This document shows, piece after piece, positions 5,602 to 8,798 of a DNA stretch of 8,798 nt; the stretch's first letter is position 1; every line of letters begins with the position of its first letter. The DNA lies in contig DCHO01000046.1 in the NCBI GenBank assembly GCA_002315655.1, forward strand, positions 1-8,798, given 5' to 3'. Under the pieces are notes generated by a model that had not been told where the DNA came from, did not search any database, and saw only the letters and a program-made list of their open reading frames with translations. The stretch comes from Christensenella sp. UBA1750. Lineage in GTDB: Bacteria; Bacillota; Clostridia; Christensenellales; UBA1750. Made by a program: the position numbers and the translations under genes.

Positions 5602-7575
5602 ATGGCATTTGAACATCTCGGAGCAAAAGGCACGATCGGCAATCTGGAAATCAAAAATCGCCTGGTTATGACGGCCATGGGAGTCGGTGTGGGCGACCAT
5701 AGCGGCATTGCCTCGGACGCGTTTATTGAGTTCTATCGTCAGCGTGCGGAAGGCGGTTGCGGCCTCATCATCACCGAGGTCACCCGCGTCAACGATGTGC
5801 ACGGCGTGTGCGAATACGATCAGCTCTCCCTGTCTAACGACGACATGATTCCCAGCTTCAAAAAGCTGGCGGATACCATTCATCCCTACGGCACCAAGAT
5901 TTTCGCCCAGCTGCATCATCCCGGCCGCGAGGCGCATCTCGTCATCAATCCCAACACGGACATGCTGGTGTCCTCCGTCGACGCTCCCAGCCGCATTGCG
6001 CCGGAGCCCACCCGTGCCTTGACCGTGGAGGAGATCCATTCCCTCGAAAAAGACTTTGCCGCCGCTGCGGTTCGCGCGCAGAAGGCAGGTATGGACGGCG
6101 TTGAGATTCACGCCGGGCATGGCTACCTGATCCATCAGTTCCTCAGCGCTAACGACAACTTCCGTACCGACGAATACGGCGGAAGTCTCGAAAACCGAAT
6201 GCGTTTCCTGTTGGAGATCATTGCTGCCATCCGTGAGGCAGTCGGCCCGGATTATCCTATCTCCGTTCGTCTGAGCAGCAGCGAGTTTTTGGATGCGGTC
6301 GGCATCATGAAGGGTACCACTGTTGAGGAATCCGCTCAGATTGCCGCTGCCTGTGAGAAGGCTGGGGTCAATCTCATCAACGTCTCCTCCGGTACGCATT
6401 TTACCGGCAACACCATCGTCGAACCCACCTCCTATGAGCAGGGATGGAAACTCCCGCTGGCTGCTGAGATCAAGAAGCATGTCTCCATTCCGGTTTCCGC
6501 GACCTCGGTATTCCGCGATCCCGCGTACTGCGATCAGGTTCTGGCCGAGGGGCAGATCGATTTTATCGCCATGGGGCGCTCCTGGCTGGCTGATCCCGAA
6601 TGGGGCACGAAGGCTCTCTCCGGCCGCTGCGACGATATCCGCAAATGCACCGGCTGCATGTATTGCTTTGAGACCGCCGGCAACACCCTTTGCACCGGTG
6701 AGAGCCATGCATTCTGTTCTATCAACCCGTATATGGGACAGGAGTTGGAGTATAGCGAACTTAAAAAGGACGGCGCAGGCCGCAAGGCCGTGGTCGTGGG
6801 AGGAGGCCCTGCCGGCATGGAAGCGGCTATGATTCTCGCTCAGCGTGAGTTTGACGTGACACTCTTTGAAAAGGGTGACCAACTGGGCGGTCAGATGTAC
6901 CTGGCCTCTCTGCCGCCCCACCGCGGTAAGATGGCAAACTTCAAGCACTTTGCCGAAAAGCAGCTGAAGGATCTTGGGGTCGATGTGCGGCTCAATACCG
7001 CAGTTACAGCAGATGAGATCCGGGCCATGAATCCCTACACAGTCTTTATCTGCACCGGCTCCGCGCCGATCCTGCCCCGCAGCATCAAGGGCATTGACGG
7101 CGACAATGTATATACCGTTCCGCAGATCCTGCGTGAGCAGGTGAAGCTCACCGGTAAGAAGATCGTCGTGGCCGGTGCCGGACTGACCGGGATGGAAACG
7201 GCCGAGTTCCTGCAGGAACACGGCAACGAGGTCACAAACATCGACATGATGCCCGCCGTCGGCTTTGGCGCCTTCCAGCTGTTGCTGATGGATGAGGAAG
7301 CGCTCACCGCCAAGTCCGGCGTCCGCCCGATGCCGGGCCACAAGCTGGTGGAAATCCGCAAGGACAGCGTTCTCATTGAAGACACCGCAGGCTATCAGAT
7401 CGAGCTGCCCTGTGATGCGGTGGTTATGAGTCTTGGCGTTCGTGCCGTCAACAGCCTGAAGGACGAGCTTGCCGATCTTAACAACGTAGTTGTAGTCGGC
7501 GAAGCGGATAAAGCTGGTCAGCGTGTGCCGCAGGCGGTGCATCCTGCGTTTGAAGCTGCGTACAAGCTGGCTTAA
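5602..7575 (+). CDS. Old Yellow Enzyme-type NAD(P)H ene-reductase (FMN, Fe-S, FAD)
   Basis: A 657-aa protein of the 2-enoate reductase / 2,4-dienoyl-CoA reductase / BaiCD architecture. Residues 1-345 form the FMN-binding TIM barrel: KNRLVMTAMG (18-27), AQLHHPGRE (102-110), VEIHAGHGYLIHQFLS (167-182) with Tyr175 at the proton-donor position, DEYGGSLENR (190-199) and MGRSWLADPEW (324-334). The Fe-S segment has Cys349, 352, 355, 364 and 372, followed by SINP. The C-terminal half has an FAD site VVVGGGPAGMEAA (397-409) and an NAD(P)H site VVAGAGLTGMETAE (522-535). Electrons pass NAD(P)H-FAD-4Fe-4S-FMN to an activated C=C bond of an acid, CoA ester or enone. AGGAGG lies before the ATG, 12 bp after the decarboxylase stop. 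The cysteine spacing differs from the usual Cx2Cx3Cx11C. Substrate is unassigned; the HGDR motif I recall for the bilirubin reductase BilR is absent (HGYL here). Confidence 0.93.
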   Translation: MAFEHLGAKGTIGNLEIKNRLVMTAMGVGVGDHSGIASDAFIEFYRQRAEGGCGLIITEVTRVNDVHGVCEYDQLSLSNDDMIPSFKKLADTIHPYGTKIFAQLHHPGREAHLVINPNTDMLVSSVDAPSRIAPEPTRALTVEEIHSLEKDFAAAAVRAQKAGMDGVEIHAGHGYLIHQFLSANDNFRTDEYGGSLENRMRFLLEIIAAIREAVGPDYPISVRLSSSEFLDAVGIMKGTTVEESAQIAAACEKAGVNLINVSSGTHFTGNTIVEPTSYEQGWKLPLAAEIKKHVSIPVSATSVFRDPAYCDQVLAEGQIDFIAMGRSWLADPEWGTKALSGRCDDIRKCTGCMYCFETAGNTLCTGESHAFCSINPYMGQELEYSELKKDGAGRKAVVVGGGPAGMEAAMILAQREFDVTLFEKGDQLGGQMYLASLPPHRGKMANFKHFAEKQLKDLGVDVRLNTAVTADEIRAMNPYTVFICTGSAPILPRSIKGIDGDNVYTVPQILREQVKLTGKKIVVAGAGLTGMETAEFLQEHGNEVTNIDMMPAVGFGAFQLLLMDEEALTAKSGVRPMPGHKLVEIRKDSVLIEDTAGYQIELPCDAVVMSLGVRAVNSLKDELADLNNVVVVGEADKAGQRVPQAVHPAFEAAYKLA

Positions 7576-7590
7576 AGGAAGGAGAACATC

Positions 7591-8181
7591 ATGCAAGAAA
7601 AGAAATTCGCATCATCCATTCCTGCCTGCAACATGATTATCGCGCTGCTGATCTTCGCACAGATCCCCATCATGTTCGGCAAAGCAGATCCCAATGCGAT
7701 TATTTACGCGCTGCCCTGGCTGCTGGCCGCGTTCCCGGTCATTCTTCTCTGCATCATTTTCATGTTCATCAACGGGGATTTTGTGGATGCGACGCTTAAC
7801 GCCATCCTCAGCGGGGTCCTGATGGGCCAGAACTTTGTCCGCGGCCTCATTGCTTTGAGTATGTTCAATGCAGGGACTGCTGTTTCGCCGGAATTAATGA
7901 TGAGCAGCTTCGCCATTGACAAGTGGGTGTATCTCGCGGGTGGGATTATTCTCCTGTTTGCTGGATGGCTTGCGCACTTCAACAGTAAAATGGCGGCCAC
8001 CGGCGTCTGGGCTGGTGCCATCGGCTTCCTGGCACTGGCGGCTATGAATGCGGGTTTTGGTCAACTCTTCGGCCTGATCGGCTCCATTGGTCTTGTGATC
8101 CTCGGCGTGTATCTGCTGTACTCCGGCTTAGCACTTCTGCTAAACACCGCGATGCAGAAAGAAGTTCTACCGCTGAAATAA
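7591..8181 (+). CDS. Six-helix membrane transporter, GPR1/FUN34/YaaH (acetate uptake)-like
   Basis: A 196-aa hydrophobic protein with about six membrane segments near residues 11-30, 37-60, 68-92, 111-129, 135-155 and 160-186. No cleavable signal peptide is apparent. The end, YLLYSGLALLLN then EVLPLK, resembles the C-terminus of YaaH/SatP acetate transporters (xxYxxxAxxLNxxxxxxVLPxG), and the length fits. The family's N-terminal NPAPLG signature is not present: the corresponding stretch reads SIPACNMIIALLIF. It could therefore be a divergent member with altered substrate, or belong to the related AmiS/UreI-type six-helix channel group. It follows the ene-reductase by 15 bp with AAGGAAGGAG upstream, so it is co-transcribed and probably moves the carboxylate substrate or product of the pathway. 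Confidence 0.7.
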   Translation: MQEKKFASSIPACNMIIALLIFAQIPIMFGKADPNAIIYALPWLLAAFPVILLCIIFMFINGDFVDATLNAILSGVLMGQNFVRGLIALSMFNAGTAVSPELMMSSFAIDKWVYLAGGIILLFAGWLAHFNSKMAATGVWAGAIGFLALAAMNAGFGQLFGLIGSIGLVILGVYLLYSGLALLLNTAMQKEVLPLK

Positions 8182-8200
8182 GAATCTTAAAAAAGATGTT

Positions 8201-8240
8201 AGCGGAGGTTAAGTGTACGTTTGTATACTTAACCTCCGCT
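8201..8240 (+). terminator. Long stem-loop after the transporter gene (possible terminator)
   Basis: AGCGGAGGTTAAGTGTAC (8201-8218) pairs with GTATACTTAACCTCCGCT (8223-8240) around a GTTT loop: 18 bp with a single G-T pair. It begins 19 bp past the transporter stop, as expected for an operon end. There is no T tract after it on the + strand, whereas A6 precedes it (T tract on the minus strand, 6 nt off the stem). It may act as a weak or minus-strand terminator, a 3'-end stabiliser, or part of the repeat element around it. Confidence 0.5.
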
Positions 8241-8414
8241 GTGCTGTTCAGATTTCTCTCATCTGCCCCTCGGATAGAACATCCAGCATAATCTTGGCCC
8301 CGGAAAGTCTGTCGGGCCAATATATCGCAGGGGGAAACGCGAAGAACAGAATCCCATTTTTCCACCGTTACCCGATTTCCTCAAGTAAAACATTTAGGCC
8401 CTTCTTCAGCTCAT

Positions 8415-8546
8415 TAATACTAATCACCAATGAAACGGTTCGATATTCAGAAGAAATATGGTATACTATGAACGGTGATGAAAATGAAGCATAGCATCAC
8501 AGGTAGAGAGTGGATTGTTAAACTGTTTATTCAGTGATTAGTATTA
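8415..8546. repeat. 13-bp perfect inverted repeat
   Basis: TAATACTAATCAC (8415-8427) is the exact reverse complement of GTGATTAGTATTA (8534-8546), with 106 bp between. A 13-bp perfect match at this distance is unlikely by chance. It could be a long-range RNA stem or the ends of a small insertion; the enclosed segment carries an extended -10 promoter-like sequence. Confidence 0.55.
8459..8467 (+). promoter_or_regulatory. Possible extended -10 promoter element
   Basis: TGGTATACT matches the extended -10 form TGnTATAAT with one difference. No good -35 box lies 17 bp upstream (TTCGAT). It would start transcription near 8474, inside the repeat-rich region, reading toward the right edge. No open frame with a ribosome binding site follows; the frame after ATG 8468 ends after 8 codons. 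Confidence 0.28.
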
Positions 8547-8670
8547 GTCTATTTTTAACGCAAAATCAGGGGATTTCGGTTCAAATCCACCCACCGCTAA
8601 CTTTTTCCGAGTACTTTGCTCAGTTAATTTGAAGTAAAAGGTGCGCGGGATTTTTGGCCTGAAAGCGCAA

Positions 8671-8717
8671 AAAACCGGCCTCGGTCTGGCTGTGATCGCC
8701 ATTCCGAAGCCGGTTTT
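8671..8717. terminator. Bidirectional-type intrinsic terminator
   Basis: AAAACCGGC (8671-8679) pairs with GCCGGTTTT (8709-8717); after one mismatch TCGG pairs with CCGA, and an inner TGGC/GCCA stem closes the loop. The minus strand has TTTTTT after the GC stem and the plus strand TTTT. No gene on the + strand ends near it, so it most likely ends a minus-strand gene lying beyond the right edge. A weaker GGGC/GCCC hairpin (about 8734-8756) follows. Confidence 0.65.
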
Positions 8718-8767
8718 CTCTGGTTTTACAGTATTTTGGGCCGTTTTTGCCCTAAAAGCAAGAAAAT

Positions 8768-8798
8768 TGCCTGATTTATCTGGTAGACAAATCAGGCA
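8768..8798. terminator. Stem-loop at the right edge, probable terminator
   Basis: TGCCTGATTT (8768-8777) pairs with AAATCAGGCA (8789-8798), with an inner TCT/AGA extension around GGT. On the minus strand the stem is followed by ATTTTCTT, so it looks like a terminator for a convergent gene just outside the window. Whether a T tract follows on the + strand cannot be seen. Confidence 0.5.

Larger units (their letters stand above)
8198..8601. repeat. Inverted-repeat-bounded stretch, MITE-like or structured RNA
   Basis: GTTAGCGGAGG (8198-8208) and CCACCGCTAAC (8591-8601) are inverted copies with one mismatch in 11 bp, bounding about 400 bp without a convincing gene. Inside are the 18-bp hairpin at the left end and further complementary pairs: 8415-8427 with 8534-8546 (13 bp), 8475-8480 with 8495-8500, 8510-8516 with 8584-8590, and a small hairpin at 8571-8588. 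No target-site duplication is visible directly outside the repeats. The layout fits a small non-autonomous element or a structured transcript; which one cannot be told here. Apart from these repeats and a possible promoter, 8241-8600 shows nothing recognisable. Confidence 0.38.

Noticed and set aside
4636..7596. A minus-strand open frame of 986 codons opposite the decarboxylase and ene-reductase genes
   Set aside because: It is the mirror of two well-recognised + strand genes, with no family motif, an odd His/Ala/Gly-rich composition, and it crosses the intergenic gap and the divergent promoter. It is explained by third-position GC bias.
8213..8494. Plus-strand open frame of 93 codons with a GTG start
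   Set aside because: The start lies inside the 18-bp hairpin, there is no usable ribosome binding site outside that stem, and the sequence runs through the inverted repeats with no recognisable domain.
8248..8496. Minus-strand protein-like frame (with stretches such as INELKKGLNVLLEEIG and IYWPDRLSGAKIMLDVL)
   Set aside because: It is interrupted by a TAA at 8368-8370, has no start signal, and I recognise no family. It could be old gene debris, but the support is too weak for a feature.
8571..8601. tRNA-like 3' end (GGTTCAAATCC followed by CCACCGCTAAC)
   Set aside because: The T-loop-like sequence has only two good pairs in a would-be T stem, no matching D or anticodon arms lie upstream at tRNA distance, and the segment pairs better as a small hairpin. 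At most it is a worn attachment-site trace.
1..8798. CRISPR arrays, rRNA genes or riboswitches
   Set aside because: No regularly spaced direct repeats, no rRNA-like sequence and no recognisable riboswitch aptamer were seen on either strand by reading.

Overview
The window looks like a chromosomal segment of an anaerobic Firmicute, most likely a gut- or rumen-type clostridium (Oscillospiraceae/Lachnospiraceae-like). Evidence: moderately GC-rich genes with strong AGGAGG-type ribosome binding sites, tight gene spacing, and several oxygen-sensitive or anaerobe-typical flavoprotein families (ACAD with EtfBA; FMN/4Fe-4S/FAD ene-reductase). The lineage is an inference from gene content only.

Left module (43-3445, + strand): a VOC-superfamily protein, an acyl-CoA dehydrogenase-family flavoprotein, etfB and etfA, spaced 16-19 bp apart and closed by a strong intrinsic terminator (3477-3507). 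The promoter must lie left of the window. The acyl-CoA dehydrogenase lacks the usual catalytic Glu in its C-terminal motif and is tied to its own electron-transferring flavoprotein, so it may work as an enoyl-CoA reductase of the CaiA/CarC type rather than in beta-oxidation.

Spacer (3508-4067): no intact gene, but recognisable debris. There is a frameshifted excisionase-like helix-turn-helix gene, a broken unidentified reading frame, and a short minus-strand fragment. This looks like the scar of a mobile element separating the two metabolic modules.

Right module (4068-8181): a TetR-family regulator reads leftwards, divergent from a three-gene operon encoding an acetoacetate decarboxylase-family enzyme, a 657-aa Old Yellow Enzyme-type multidomain ene-reductase, and a six-helix membrane protein resembling the GPR1/FUN34/YaaH acetate-uptake family. 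The divergent intergenic region holds overlapping promoters and a 17-bp imperfect palindrome that is a good operator candidate. The most economical reading is a regulated pathway that takes up a small carboxylic acid, reduces a C=C bond with NAD(P)H, and processes a keto acid. The substrate cannot be read from sequence.

Right end (8182-8798): no convincing gene. It holds an 18-bp stem-loop, a roughly 400-bp stretch bounded by an 11-bp imperfect inverted repeat with further internal inverted repeats (MITE-like or structured RNA), and a cluster of hairpins that look like terminators for a gene converging from beyond the right edge.
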